Positions 1 through 9,189 of a stretch of DNA of 63,369 bases are shown one piece after another. Below the pieces are notes generated by a model. The model worked only from the letters and a program-made list of their open reading frames with translations. It had not been told where the DNA came from and made no database searches. Source of the DNA: an uncultured Opitutaceae bacterium (lineage in GTDB: Bacteria > Verrucomicrobiota > Verrucomicrobiia > Opitutales > Opitutaceae). The position numbers and the translations under genes were made by a program. The stretch covers positions 1 to 63,369 of the forward strand of contig CALFXL010000050.1 in the NCBI GenBank assembly GCA_937958045.1, written 5' to 3'. Numbering within the stretch: position 1 is the first letter of the stretch; the number at the start of each line of letters is the position of its first letter.

Positions 1-2095
1 GGATGTTGAGCTTCCGGGCGAGGTCCATCTGCTGCTCCTTCGTGTGGGGGAGGAATTCGTGCAGGGGCGGGTCGAGGAAGCGGATCGTGGCCGGGAAGCC
101 TTTGAGGGCTTTGAAGATGCCGAAGAAGTCGGCGCGCTGGTAGGGCAGGAGCTTTTCCAGGGCGGCTTCGCGATCGGCGAGGTTGTCGGCGAGGATCATT
201 TCGCGCATGGCGTCGATGCGGTCGCCTTCGAAGAACATGTGCTCCGTGCGGGTGAGACCGATGCCGACGGCGCCGAACGCGATGGCGTTGGCGGCCTGCT
301 CGGGGGTGTCGGCGTTGGTGCGGACCTGCAGGCGGGTGGCCTGGGCGCACCATTTCATGAGCTGGGTGTACTGCTTGAACTTCTCGGTGGCCTGCGCGGT
401 TTTGTCGTTGTGCAGGAGGCCGGAGATGATCTCGGAGGGTGCGGTCTTGATCTGACCGGCGTACACGGCGCCCGAGGTGCCGTCGATCGAGAGGTAATCG
501 CCTTCGGCGAAGGTCTGGCCGGCGATGGAGGCGGTCTTGCGATCGTAGTCGATCTGGACGGCGGAGGCGCCGCAAACGCAGACCTTGCCCATCTGGCGGG
601 CGACGAGGGCGGCGTGCGAAGAAACACCACCGCGGGCGGTGAGGATGCCCTCGGCGGCGATCATACCGCGGAGGTCTTCGGGCGAGGTCTCGATGCGGAC
701 GAGGAGAACTTTTTCACCCTTATCGGCGGCGGCGACGGCGCGATCGGCGTTGAAGTAGATCTTGCCGGTGGCGGCGCCGGGACCGGCGGGGAGGCCGTTG
801 GCGATGATCTTGGCCTTCTTGACTTCGTTGAGGTCGAAGATCGGGGCGAGGAGCTGTTCGAGCTGGTCGGCCGGGTTGCGGAGCACGGCGGTCTGCCAGT
901 CGATGAGCTTTTCCTTCACCATATCGACGGAGAACTTGAGCGCGGCGGCGGCGGTGCGCTTGCCGTTGCGCGTCTGCAGCATGAACAGCTTGCCTTCCTG
1001 AATGGTGAACTCGATGTCCTGAACATCCTTGAAATGCTTTTCGAGGATGCTGCGGACGCGGAGGAGTTCCGCGTAGGACTTGGGCATGACGTCCTTGAGC
1101 TTGATGACGGGCTCGGGAGTGCGGACGCCGGCGACGACGTCTTCGCCCTGGGCGTTGACGAGGAATTCGCCGTAGAATTCGTTGGCGCCGTTGGCCGGGT
1201 TGCGGGTGAAGGCGACGCCGGAGCCGGAGTTTTCGCCGGTATTGCCGAACACCATGGCCTGCACGTTGACGGCGGTGCCCCACTCGGAGGGGATGTTATA
1301 CTTGCGGCGATAAACGATCGCGCGGTCGTTCATCCAAGAGCCGAATACGGCGCCGGCGGCACCGAGGAGCTGCTGCCAAGGATCGGAGGGGAAGCTCTTT
1401 CCGGTGCGCTCTTTGACGAGGGCTTTGAAGCGGGTGACGAGTTCCTTCTGGTCGTCGGCGGTGAGCTTCGAGTCTTCGATGTCGCCGTGGTAGCGCTCGT
1501 GCTTGTAGGCGTGGATGACGCTTTCGAACGGTTCGTGATCTTCGCCTTCGCGCTTCTGCACGCCGAGAACGACGTCGCCGTACATCTGGATGAACCGGCG
1601 GTAGCAGTCCCACGCGAAGCGGGGGTTGTTGGTGGCGTGAGCGAGGGAGAGGACGGTCTCGTCGTTGAGGCCGAGGTTGAGAATGGTGTCCATCATGCCC
1701 GGCATCGAGTCGCGGGCGCCGGAGCGGACGGCTACGAGGAGCGGGAAGCCCGAGGCGTCGCCGAACTTGTAGCCCATGATTTTCTCCATGTTGCGGATGC
1801 CCGCTTCGATTTGGGCCTGGAGATTGGCGGGGTACGACTTCTTGTTGGCGTAGTAGTACGTGCAAACTTCGGTCGTGATCGTGAAGCCGGGAGGCACGGG
1901 CAGCCCGATGCGGGTCATCTCAGCGAGGTTGGCGCCCTTGCCGCCGAGCAGAGCCTTCATCGAGCCGTCGCCGTCGGCTTTGCCGGCGCCCCACGTGTAC
2001 ACGTATTTCGGGCCTTTCAAGGCGGAGGATTTTTTCGCGGAGCTGGAAGACGACGTCTTCGCAGCGGGTTTTTTGGCTTTGGTTTTAACGGCCAT
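1..2095 (-). CDS. ppdK: Pyruvate, phosphate dikinase (3' end outside window)
   Basis: Interconverts pyruvate + ATP + Pi and PEP + AMP + PPi in the cytoplasm. The reading frame stays open from an ATG at 2095 to the window edge (about 698 of the roughly 880 residues usual for the family), so the C-terminus is missing. After a Lys/Ala/Ser-rich leader of about 25 residues comes the PEP/pyruvate-binding domain, with GGKGANLAEM near the start and GARDSMPGMMDTILNLGLND further on. The phosphohistidine swivel domain carries GGVSSHAALVARQMGK, which contains the catalytic His. The beginning of the TIM-barrel PEP-utilising domain is visible before the edge (GIGLTRTEHMF). It is divergent from tatC. The long open frame on the plus strand is a shadow of this gene. 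The low-complexity basic N-terminal extension is not typical of the enzyme core. Confidence 0.95.
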   Translation of the reverse strand, partial: MAVKTKAKKPAAKTSSSSSAKKSSALKGPKYVYTWGAGKADGDGSMKALLGGKGANLAEMTRIGLPVPPGFTITTEVCTYYYANKKSYPANLQAQIEAGIRNMEKIMGYKFGDASGFPLLVAVRSGARDSMPGMMDTILNLGLNDETVLSLAHATNNPRFAWDCYRRFIQMYGDVVLGVQKREGEDHEPFESVIHAYKHERYHGDIEDSKLTADDQKELVTRFKALVKERTGKSFPSDPWQQLLGAAGAVFGSWMNDRAIVYRRKYNIPSEWGTAVNVQAMVFGNTGENSGSGVAFTRNPANGANEFYGEFLVNAQGEDVVAGVRTPEPVIKLKDVMPKSYAELLRVRSILEKHFKDVQDIEFTIQEGKLFMLQTRNGKRTAAAALKFSVDMVKEKLIDWQTAVLRNPADQLEQLLAPIFDLNEVKKAKIIANGLPAGPGAATGKIYFNADRAVAAADKGEKVLLVRIETSPEDLRGMIAAEGILTARGGVSSHAALVARQMGKVCVCGASAVQIDYDRKTASIAGQTFAEGDYLSIDGTSGAVYAGQIKTAPSEIISGLLHNDKTAQATEKFKQYTQLMKWCAQATRLQVRTNADTPEQAANAIAFGAVGIGLTRTEHMFFEGDRIDAMREMILADNLADREAALEKLLPYQRADFFGIFKALKGFPATIRFLDPPLHEFLPHTKEQQMDLARKLNI

Positions 2096-2281
2096 AATCG
2101 ATTGGTGGGTTATGTGGAAAAGAATCTGCGGGCTGGGCGCGCAAAGGAGCTAGGCAATAGGTCGGGCGCCGCTGGTGTCAACGGCACAAGGGCTCGGTGA
2201 CCTCGAAGCGCGTCGGGATTTATGATTCCTCGCTTCCGTTCGGCGTGAAAACCCGCACCATCGCCGGCCTTTTCGAAAACC

Positions 2282-3106
2282 GTGAACCCGCCGCAAGCAG
2301 AAGAGCCTTTTGAGTACGATCCCGTGGTCGAGGAGCCGCGGAATCCGCGCGAGAAATCCATGGGCTTCTTCGAGCATCTCGAAGAGCTGCGCTGGACGCT
2401 CGTGAAATGCGCGGTGGTTTATGTGATCTTCGCGGTCGCGATCGGTATTTTCCTCAAAGAATTTAGCACCACGCTGCAGTGGCCGCTGAATCACGCGAAG
2501 GCGGACTATCCGGACCTCACGCTGGATCTGAACACGACCAGCATCATGGAGTCGTTCACGATCGTGATCCAGATGTGCTGTCTGGGCGCGCTCGCGCCGG
2601 CCACGCCGTTCATCTTTTTCTTTCTCGGCCAGTTCGTCGGCCCGGCGCTCACGCCGCGTGAAGCGCGCCTCGTGATCCCGGTGAGCCTGCTTGCGCTGCT
2701 GCTGTTTGTCGCGGGCGCGGCGTTTGGATTTTTCCTGCTCATGCCGACCACGATCGCCAGCTCGGCGGAGCTGAATCAGTTTTTCGGTTTCACCGCGCGA
2801 TGGACGGCCGGGAGCTACTTCGGATTGCTCTCGTGGCTCGTGATCGGCGTGGGCGTGTCGTTTGAGTTCCCGCTCGTGATCGTGCTGCTCGTGTACATGC
2901 GGCTGATGTCGACGGCGTTTCTCCGCAAATATCGCCGTCACGCGATCGTGGCGATTTTCATCATCGCCGCGGTCGTGACGCCGACGCCCGATCCGTTCAC
3001 GCAAACGCTCTTCGCGGCGCCGCTGTATCTTTTGTACGAACTCGCGGTCCTCGCGGGCGGCGCTGTCGAAAAGCGTCGCGCCCGCCAGGAAACGTTGACC
3101 GCCTGA
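2282..3106 (+). CDS. tatC: Sec-independent protein translocase TatC
   Basis: Inner-membrane receptor of the twin-arginine translocation system, 274 residues. It has a roughly 25-residue acidic cytoplasmic N-terminus, then FFEHLEELRWTLVK, the family's conserved first cytoplasmic segment. Six hydrophobic segments follow, with FEFPLVIVLL in the fifth region and VTPTPDPFTQ in the last loop, matching the family's TPxDxxSQ-type motif. Length is slightly above the usual ~250 because of the N-terminal extension. No tatA/tatB gene is adjacent. A Tat-type signal is seen on the cupin protein at 34124-34747, so the pathway has a plausible local client. The start at 2282 is the first in-frame codon and is GTG. 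Confidence 0.95.
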   Translation: MNPPQAEEPFEYDPVVEEPRNPREKSMGFFEHLEELRWTLVKCAVVYVIFAVAIGIFLKEFSTTLQWPLNHAKADYPDLTLDLNTTSIMESFTIVIQMCCLGALAPATPFIFFFLGQFVGPALTPREARLVIPVSLLALLLFVAGAAFGFFLLMPTTIASSAELNQFFGFTARWTAGSYFGLLSWLVIGVGVSFEFPLVIVLLVYMRLMSTAFLRKYRRHAIVAIFIIAAVVTPTPDPFTQTLFAAPLYLLYELAVLAGGAVEKRRARQETLTA

Positions 3107-3123
3107 GCGGTCTCAATGCGCGT

Positions 3124-3963
3124 TTAGCGCAGACGGCCGGCGGTCTCGTCGATGGCGAGCGAGAAGTGTGAGGCGAGCTCGCCGCGCGGCATGTTCACGA
3201 GGTCTTTCTTGATCGCCGTGTCGAGCCGTGCGTGCGCGGAGGGAGAAAGCGCGTCGAGCACGGCCTGATGCAGCGCGGGTCCAGCGGAGAAATGCCAGCG
3301 CGAGTGGGGATTTTCGCGGAGGAAGTTCTCGATCAAGGTCGCCGCGTCGCGCACGAGACGACGCTCCTGTTCTTCCTGCATCGGCAAACGCTCGTCGATG
3401 GAGGCGGCACCGGCGCGGGCGCCTTTGGTGCGCGAACCGGAGAAACTGCCGGCGCGATCGGTGTCGTTGTCGGTGTAACTGCGACGGCCGCCGGGAAGAT
3501 CGGCGCCGTGGATTTCTTCAGGCGCGCCGCTTGTGGCGCGGAAAATTCTCAGATGGGCACGGTCGAGAAGTACGAGAAAAGTGTCCACCTGCTGACGTTC
3601 CGCGGGCTGATGGCGTTCGGGATTGCGCGCTTCGCGGGCACGCCGGCGTTCGGGCGCGGGCAGGGCTGTATCCATGTTTGTGATACGCACGCCGTCGCCC
3701 GAAGCGAGATCGGAGGGCGCGTCGTTGTCCGATGACGACTCGCGCTGCTTGTTTGCGCGATTGGAGGAGCGCGATTTTTCCGCGCCGCGCTCATCGGAGG
3801 CCCCGGAGGTCGCGGTCGAAGGCGGCGCGTTTTCCAAAAGTTCGCGCTCGGCCTGCAGCCAGCAATCGACGGCGGTTTCCTCTCCGTCGGGACGTCCGCG
3901 CCTTTCCCAGATTTCGTAAGCGCGGCGGGAGATTTCTTCGGAGGAAGGGGTTGGAGGATTCAT
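3124..3963 (-). CDS. DUF2934 and host-attachment (baeRF-like) domain fusion protein
   Basis: Predicted cytoplasmic protein of 279 residues. I chose the ATG at 3963 because the DUF2934 signature begins right after it (EEISRRAYEIWERRGRP...CWLQAERELLE, residues ~8-47); upstream in-frame sequence is not protein-like. A polar, Ser/Glu-rich linker (~50-110) follows. Then comes a region resembling the 'protein required for attachment to host cells' family, related to the eRF1 C-terminal fold: VDTFLVLLDRAHLRIF near residue 125 and a C-terminal segment ending DLVNMPRGELASHF. The cellular role of neither domain is established. It ends 18 bases from the convergent tatC. Domain calls are by motif only, and the fusion is my reading of a continuous frame. 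Confidence 0.7.
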   Translation of the reverse strand: MNPPTPSSEEISRRAYEIWERRGRPDGEETAVDCWLQAERELLENAPPSTATSGASDERGAEKSRSSNRANKQRESSSDNDAPSDLASGDGVRITNMDTALPAPERRRAREARNPERHQPAERQQVDTFLVLLDRAHLRIFRATSGAPEEIHGADLPGGRRSYTDNDTDRAGSFSGSRTKGARAGAASIDERLPMQEEQERRLVRDAATLIENFLRENPHSRWHFSAGPALHQAVLDALSPSAHARLDTAIKKDLVNMPRGELASHFSLAIDETAGRLR

Positions 3964-4184
3964 GGGGAAAAGTAGCACCGCGCGCTCGTGGCGCATTCGG
4001 ATGACGGCCCGAAAACCACCCCGGGCGTTTTCCCCTCGGAGCAATTGCGCGGTTCGTGTTTTGGGCGGCGGTGGTGAATTGCGGCGATGGGCTGAGCATG
4101 GGCATTTTTCCCATCGCGGAGACCGGACTCCGCCGGGTGGAGCGCGGGTGGGGCGAGAGTACAGTGCGCGGCCCCCCTCATCCC

Positions 4185-4631
4185 ATGAAATCGATCGAAA
4201 CCATTCTCTCTCGTCATCCATTCCCCAGCGGTTCGACGCTCCAAGCCGCGCTTGTGCCTGCGTTGCAGGCGCTCGGCGCATGTGTGGAGGCGTGTACCAG
4301 TTGCGCCGACGCCTGTCTCGCCGAGCAGGGCGTTGATCATCTGCGTCGCTGCATCCGGCTGAATCTCGATTGCGCCGACATCTGTATGACCACGGCGCGC
4401 ATCCTCGCGCGCCAAACCGAAACCGTGGGCGATCTGCTACACGCGCAGCTTCATGCGTGTGTGCTCGCTTGCGCGCAATGTGCGGACGAGTGCCATCGTC
4501 ACCGAAAGATGCACGAGCATTGCCTGCATTGCGAACGCCACTGTCGCGAGTGTCAGGAAGCGTGCAATCTCCTCATCGGCGAACTCACCTCAGCCGGCAT
4601 CACGCCCGCGGCGGAATCGGACGACGTTTAA
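4185..4631 (+). CDS. Four-helix-bundle Cys-rich copper-storage-like protein (DUF326/Csp)
   Basis: Small protein of 148 residues with about 16 Cys arranged at helical spacing: CVEACTSCADAC, CIRLNLDCADIC, CVLACAQCADEC, CLHCERHCRECQEAC. This matches the DUF326 family, whose characterised members (Csp) bind many Cu(I) ions inside a four-helix bundle. His residues follow several Cys (HRHRKMHEHC). There is no signal peptide from the ATG at 4185, which would suggest a cytosolic Csp3-type protein; this is inference. A longer frame exists upstream but has no domain character. The gene is alone between two minus-strand genes. It is followed by an 11-bp hairpin at 4641-4671. Confidence 0.88.
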   Translation: MKSIETILSRHPFPSGSTLQAALVPALQALGACVEACTSCADACLAEQGVDHLRRCIRLNLDCADICMTTARILARQTETVGDLLHAQLHACVLACAQCADECHRHRKMHEHCLHCERHCRECQEACNLLIGELTSAGITPAAESDDV

Positions 4632-4640
4632 TTCCGAGGT

Positions 4641-4671
4641 GCGCGTGTAGTTGAAAATCCACTACACGTGC
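4641..4671 (+). terminator. Stem-loop after the Cys-rich copper-storage gene
   Basis: GCGCGTGTAGT pairs with ACTACACGTGC around a 9-base loop (11 pairs including one G-T). It lies 9 bases after the stop of the copper-storage gene, between convergent genes. There is no real T-run behind it (GTTTCGC), so termination is only likely. Confidence 0.45.
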
Positions 4672-4759
4672 GTTTCGCAGAATGAGCATGAGAGCCGGCT
4701 GTCGGCGCGGCTCCGCGGAAATTGCCGGCGGGCCGCCGGCGCTCCCGGTTTAATACTGT

Positions 4760-7285
4760 TTAATACTGATCGAGATCGACGAGGATGTCGCGCGGACTGG
4801 AGCCGTTTTCCGGACCGACGATGCCGCGGTCTTCCATTTCTTCCATGAGACGCGCGGCGCGATTGTAGCCGATGCGCAGACGGCGTTGGAGCATGGAAGT
4901 CGAGGCGCGGCGGGTGGATTTAAGCACGCCGATGGCTTGCTTGAAGAGCGCGTCGTCGCCATCGCCAGCGCCGCCGGATTCTTCGTCGTCTTCTTCGGAC
5001 TCGGGATCGCGATCGATCTGAGCCTGCACGTCCTGCGCGTATTGGGGCGGGCCGTTTTTCTTGAGGAAATCGACGAGGCTTTGAACTTCGTCGTCCGAAA
5101 CGAACGCGCCCTGTGCACGCACGAGACGGGAGGTGCCGGGAGGCGAGAAGAGCATGTCGCCGCGGCCGATGAGCGTGTCGGCGCCCTTGGTGTCGAGAAT
5201 CGTGCGCGAGTCCACTTGCGACGCGACCTGGAAGGCGATGCGGGACGGAAGATTGGCTTTAATGACGCCGGTGATGACATTCACCGACGGGCGCTGCGTT
5301 GCGATGATGAGGTGAATGCCGGCGGCGCGAGCGAGCTGGGCGAGACGGGCGATGCTCGTTTCGATTTCGGCGGGCGCGACCATCATGAGGTCGGCGAGCT
5401 CGTCGATGATCGCCACGATGTACGGCAGACGCTGCGGGATCTCGATATCGTCGTCCGAAGGCGCGACGCCTTCGAGCGTGCCTTGAGCGGGCTCTTCGGT
5501 GGGGAACTCGGGTGCCTCCGATTTTTTGCGATTGTTGAAACCGGTGATGTTGCGCACGCCGACCTTGGCGAAGATCTGGTAACGTTGCTCCATCTCGGCG
5601 AGGAGCCACTTGAGCGCGGAGGGCACCTTCTTCGGCTCGGTGACGACCGGGATCAGCATGTGCGGGAGCGTGTTGAAGATCTTCAATTCGACGATCTTCG
5701 GGTCGACCATCAGCAGGCGGACATCCTTCGGGCTCTTGGAGTAGAGAATCGAAGCGACGATCGAGTTGATGCAGACCGATTTGCCCGAGCCGGTGGCGCC
5801 GGCGATGAGCAAGTGCGGCATCTTCGTGAGGTCCGACACGAGCGGTTTGCCGGAAACATCTTTACCGAGCGCGATCGGCAACTCGCTGCGCGACTCGACC
5901 CAATCCACGGATTCGAGAAGCTCGCGCATGCCGACGGGCGTCGGGTGCTGATTGGGGACTTCGACGCCGACGGCGGCCTTGCCGGGGATCGGTGCGAGGA
6001 TGCGCACCGATTGCGCGCGCATGCCGAGGGCGATGTTCTTGTCGAGGCCGGCGATTTTTTCGACGCGAACGCCCGGCGCGGGAATCACTTCGTAGCGTGT
6101 GATGACCGGGCCGACGTGAATCTCGCCGAGCGAAACTTCGACGCCGAATTCGCTGAGGATGCGGAGGAGATTTTCGGCGTTGCGACGATGCTCCTCTTCG
6201 GAATCGGCGGCGTTGGATTTCACCGGTTCGCGCAGCAGCGTGAGGGGAGGGAAGATGTAGTTTTCGTCGAGGCTTTGAGGAACGGTGGCCTTGGCGGCTT
6301 TCTTCGGTTCCTCGGGTTTGACGATGTGCAGTTCGATGCGACCGGCGGCGTTGGTCGCCATCGAGTTTGGATCGGTGGCGAGCGGTGCGTTGTCGGTGAA
6401 GGGACTCACGGAACCCTTGCCGCTCTTCGCGGAAGCCGCGGCCGCTTTGGTTTTCGCGGTCGGAGGCGTTTCCGGTTCGGGCGCGGCTTTTTTGGAAGAA
6501 GAGGCGGGAGCCGGCGCGGGTTCCTCCTCGGCGGGAGGCGGCGTCACCGGACGCGTGTTCATCGGCGGATTGGTGCGCGATGTGATCGCGAGCTTTTTGG
6601 TTTGCGGTGGGCCCACGGGCACGGGCGGCGTCTTCGGGCGGGATTTCGCTTCTTTGGCGAGACGTTTGAGCTCGGCGCGTTCACGCCGGGCTTTGGCGCG
6701 GGCTTCGCGCCAGGCGGCGAAACTCTGGCCCATTTTCTCGAACTCCGCGGCGATGTCCTTGGTGAAAATAAAGAGCAGCCCGAGCGCGTAGATCATCACG
6801 AGCAGCAGTCCGGAGCCGAAGACGCCGAGCGAATCCTTGAGGAAAGATTGATAAACCAAACCGCCGACGATGCCGCCCAGACCGCCGGAGAAATAATCGG
6901 TGGCGTTGTTGTCGTCCCACATCGCGGCGAGACCGGCGACGGCGGCGATGCACACGAGCATGGCGAGCGAGCGCGTGCCGGGCAGACGGCGGGAGTTACG
7001 GATGGCGACGTACGCGGTCCACAGCAGGAAGATCGGAACGAGCCAGGTGGCGATGCCGATGTATCGAAGCGACCAATACGCAGACCACACACCGAATGCG
7101 CCGACGGGATTTTTCTCCGTGGGGTTGGTCGTGTGGACAGGGCTTTGCGCGGGACTGTACGCGATGAAAGCCACGCTGAGCAACAGTCCCAGCAACAAGC
7201 ATAACGCGAAGACCACCCAGTGCGGTTGGTAGCGCGGAGCTTGGAAGGAAGGAACGTTAGAGTTTGAACTCGCTGACTTGGCCAT
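4760..7285 (-). CDS. ftsK: DNA translocase FtsK/SpoIIIE
   Basis: Septum-located ATPase that pumps chromosomal DNA during division; 841 residues from the ATG at 7285 (an upstream ATG at 7330 would add 15). Four membrane segments lie in the first ~190 residues (for example HWVVFALCLLLGLLLSVAF). A Pro/Ala/Lys-rich linker follows, then the motor domain with Walker A AGATGSGKSV and Walker B VAIIDELADLMM. At the C-terminus is a winged-helix gamma domain (STRRASTSMLQRRLRIGYNR) that in E. coli reads KOPS sequences. Length is normal for the shorter FtsK type. The 10-base unit CAGTATTAAA is tandemly duplicated right at the stop codon. It is divergent from manA. Confidence 0.95.
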   Translation of the reverse strand: MAKSASSNSNVPSFQAPRYQPHWVVFALCLLLGLLLSVAFIAYSPAQSPVHTTNPTEKNPVGAFGVWSAYWSLRYIGIATWLVPIFLLWTAYVAIRNSRRLPGTRSLAMLVCIAAVAGLAAMWDDNNATDYFSGGLGGIVGGLVYQSFLKDSLGVFGSGLLLVMIYALGLLFIFTKDIAAEFEKMGQSFAAWREARAKARRERAELKRLAKEAKSRPKTPPVPVGPPQTKKLAITSRTNPPMNTRPVTPPPAEEEPAPAPASSSKKAAPEPETPPTAKTKAAAASAKSGKGSVSPFTDNAPLATDPNSMATNAAGRIELHIVKPEEPKKAAKATVPQSLDENYIFPPLTLLREPVKSNAADSEEEHRRNAENLLRILSEFGVEVSLGEIHVGPVITRYEVIPAPGVRVEKIAGLDKNIALGMRAQSVRILAPIPGKAAVGVEVPNQHPTPVGMRELLESVDWVESRSELPIALGKDVSGKPLVSDLTKMPHLLIAGATGSGKSVCINSIVASILYSKSPKDVRLLMVDPKIVELKIFNTLPHMLIPVVTEPKKVPSALKWLLAEMEQRYQIFAKVGVRNITGFNNRKKSEAPEFPTEEPAQGTLEGVAPSDDDIEIPQRLPYIVAIIDELADLMMVAPAEIETSIARLAQLARAAGIHLIIATQRPSVNVITGVIKANLPSRIAFQVASQVDSRTILDTKGADTLIGRGDMLFSPPGTSRLVRAQGAFVSDDEVQSLVDFLKKNGPPQYAQDVQAQIDRDPESEEDDEESGGAGDGDDALFKQAIGVLKSTRRASTSMLQRRLRIGYNRAARLMEEMEDRGIVGPENGSSPRDILVDLDQY

Positions 7286-7390
7286 GTGATTTGAAGCGCC
7301 CGGCTTGACCACGGGATTTCCGATTCGCACCGGGGAACGGTCAAATTTAATATTCCCTCCCGACGCTTTAACAAAAAACTAGCCATTATC

Positions 7391-8341
7391 ATGCAGCAGA
7401 TTCTGCGATTTATCCCTCTCTATCAGGATCGCGTGTGGGGCGGTCGGATTCTCGAAACCAAACTTGGCCGTGTGCTGCCGGTGGATCGTCCCATCGGCGA
7501 AAGTTGGGAGATCGTGGATCGTCCCGAAGCGCAATCGGTGATTAAAGGCGGCCCGCTCGATGGGCTCACGTTGCGCGCGGCGATCGAGCGGCACGGCGCG
7601 GAGATCATGGGCCCGGCGTGGCCCGCGGAGCGTCCGTTTCCTATTTTAGTGAAGTGGCTGGATTGTCGCGAACGTCTCAGCCTCCAGGTGCATCCGCCGG
7701 CGTCGGTCGCGCCTGAGCTGAAGGGCGAACCGAAAACGGAAAACTGGTACATCGCCGATTGCGCGCCCGGCGCGAGTCTCATTGTGGGACTGAAACGCGG
7801 TGTCACGCGCGAGCAATTCGAGCGCGCGATTCATGAGCAGACGCTGGAAAATTGCGTGCATCGTTTCCCCGTGAAAGCGGGCGATTCGATCCTCGTGCAC
7901 AGCGGCCAGATCCACGCGATCGACGCGGGCAATCTCATCCTCGAGATCCAGCAAAACTCCGACACGACCTATCGCGTATATGATTGGGGACGCGTCGGAT
8001 TGGACGGCAAACCGCGTCAGATGCACGTCAACGAATCATTAAAATCGATCCGTTGGGACGACTTCGAACCGGCTCCGGTGCGCGGCGAAAATCGCGCGGC
8101 GACGATCGCCGATGCGCGCGAATTTCGCATTCGCCGCGTGCCGCTCGCGGCGGGCGAAAAAATCGCGTTTTCCGCAGGAGAAATGCCGCGAATCCTCAGC
8201 GTCGTTTCAGGACGAGTTCGCGAGACCGCAACGGGTGCGGACGTGGTGCGCGGCGAGAACGTCGTATTGCCGTTTTCGGGCGCCTTCACGTTTGAGGCGA
8301 GCGAAGCTGCGTTGTTGCTCATCACCGAAAACTTCGGTTGA
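7391..8341 (+). CDS. manA: Mannose-6-phosphate isomerase, class I
   Basis: Zinc enzyme interconverting mannose-6-phosphate and fructose-6-phosphate; 316 residues, the length of the short bacterial form. It opens with the typical LRFIPLYQDRVWGGRIL. Zinc ligands are visible: Gln and His in LSLQVHPP, Glu in KTENWYIAD, His in HSGQIHAIDAG. The catalytic-region signature is EIQQNSDTTYRVYDWGR. The C-terminal jelly-roll half is present. It is translationally coupled to the next gene: its stop at 8339-8341 lies 9 bases before that gene's ATG. Likely supplies mannose activation or catabolism in a polysaccharide-degrading bacterium. Confidence 0.95.
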   Translation: MQQILRFIPLYQDRVWGGRILETKLGRVLPVDRPIGESWEIVDRPEAQSVIKGGPLDGLTLRAAIERHGAEIMGPAWPAERPFPILVKWLDCRERLSLQVHPPASVAPELKGEPKTENWYIADCAPGASLIVGLKRGVTREQFERAIHEQTLENCVHRFPVKAGDSILVHSGQIHAIDAGNLILEIQQNSDTTYRVYDWGRVGLDGKPRQMHVNESLKSIRWDDFEPAPVRGENRAATIADAREFRIRRVPLAAGEKIAFSAGEMPRILSVVSGRVRETATGADVVRGENVVLPFSGAFTFEASEAALLLITENFG

Positions 8342-8349
8342 TCCGGCGC

Positions 8350-9168
8350 ATGCCCAACTCCCGAGGTTTTTGCCAGCCCTGCCACGGCGGAGCATTGCTG
8401 AAGCTCGTGGTCTTTCTTGTCGTCTTCATCGCCATTGTGGTGGCGGCGTGGATTTATTTTTTGCCCGCGATCCTGGCCAGTACGCTGGAGAAACGCACGG
8501 GCTTCGCCGTGAAGGTCGAAAAACTTTCGATCAATCCCTTCCGCAATCGTGTGAACCTCGCCGGCTTGGTGATCACAAATCCCGAGTCGTTTCCGCGGCG
8601 CGACTTCGTCGACGTGCGCAGTTTTCGCGCGCAGGCCCAGCTCGATACGTTTTTCACCAACCGCCTCGTCATCGATGACGGCGAAATCGACGTCGCGCGC
8701 GTCGCGCTCATCCGCAACCGCGAGGGCACCATCAACGCCGCGCTCTTCAGCGACCGCCTGCTCAAGCGCCACAAGGCGAAACGCGAAGCGGGCAAGGACG
8801 GAAAAGAAAAAGCGCCTGCGCCTGAGCCGGCGGAAAAGTCGTTTCTCATCAAACGCTTGGTGGTGCGCTTCGAGACGATGATCGTGGAAGATCACATCAG
8901 CACGAAACCGGTGATCCGCGAGTACGCGCTCAATTACACGCACACCTACGAAAACATCATCAGCCCGGACCAATTTACAGTCGGGCCCTTCATGAAAAGT
9001 TTCGCGGCGGTGGGCTCCGCGCTCACGGGCCTCATCCCGGGCGATGTTTCCCGCACGCTCGCCGAGGCAACGCGTTCCGGACACGAGCTTTTCCGCGACG
9101 CCACGAAAAAAACCGGCGATCCTTTCCGCGCATTCATGCAGATGCTTGAAGAAACGGCCAAGCCGTAG
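8350..9168 (+). CDS. AsmA-like membrane-anchored protein
   Basis: Protein of 272 residues from the ATG at 8350; a TTG at 8338 overlapping the manA stop is the alternative start. One N-terminal membrane segment (LVVFLVVFIAIVVAAWIYFL) is followed by VEKLSINPFRNRVNLAGLVITNP, the repeat-like opening of AsmA/DUF748-type proteins that run between inner and outer membrane. A charged Lys/Glu linker sits near residue 155. It is much shorter than E. coli AsmA (617), as is common for lineage-specific versions. A role in envelope lipid transport is inference from the family. Confidence 0.65.
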   Translation: MPNSRGFCQPCHGGALLKLVVFLVVFIAIVVAAWIYFLPAILASTLEKRTGFAVKVEKLSINPFRNRVNLAGLVITNPESFPRRDFVDVRSFRAQAQLDTFFTNRLVIDDGEIDVARVALIRNREGTINAALFSDRLLKRHKAKREAGKDGKEKAPAPEPAEKSFLIKRLVVRFETMIVEDHISTKPVIREYALNYTHTYENIISPDQFTVGPFMKSFAAVGSALTGLIPGDVSRTLAEATRSGHELFRDATKKTGDPFRAFMQMLEETAKP

Positions 9169-9189
9169 TTAGATCGGCGGCTTCACTCT

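Noticed and set aside
44..2200. 718-codon plus-strand open frame opposite the pyruvate phosphate dikinase gene
   Set aside because: The antisense product is Gly/Asp/Glu/Val-rich without domains, while the minus strand gives a textbook enzyme. Same effect at 4886-7204, 27450-29333, 36075-37787, 53475-54785, 56034-58196 and 60794-62074; caused by high GC and codon bias.
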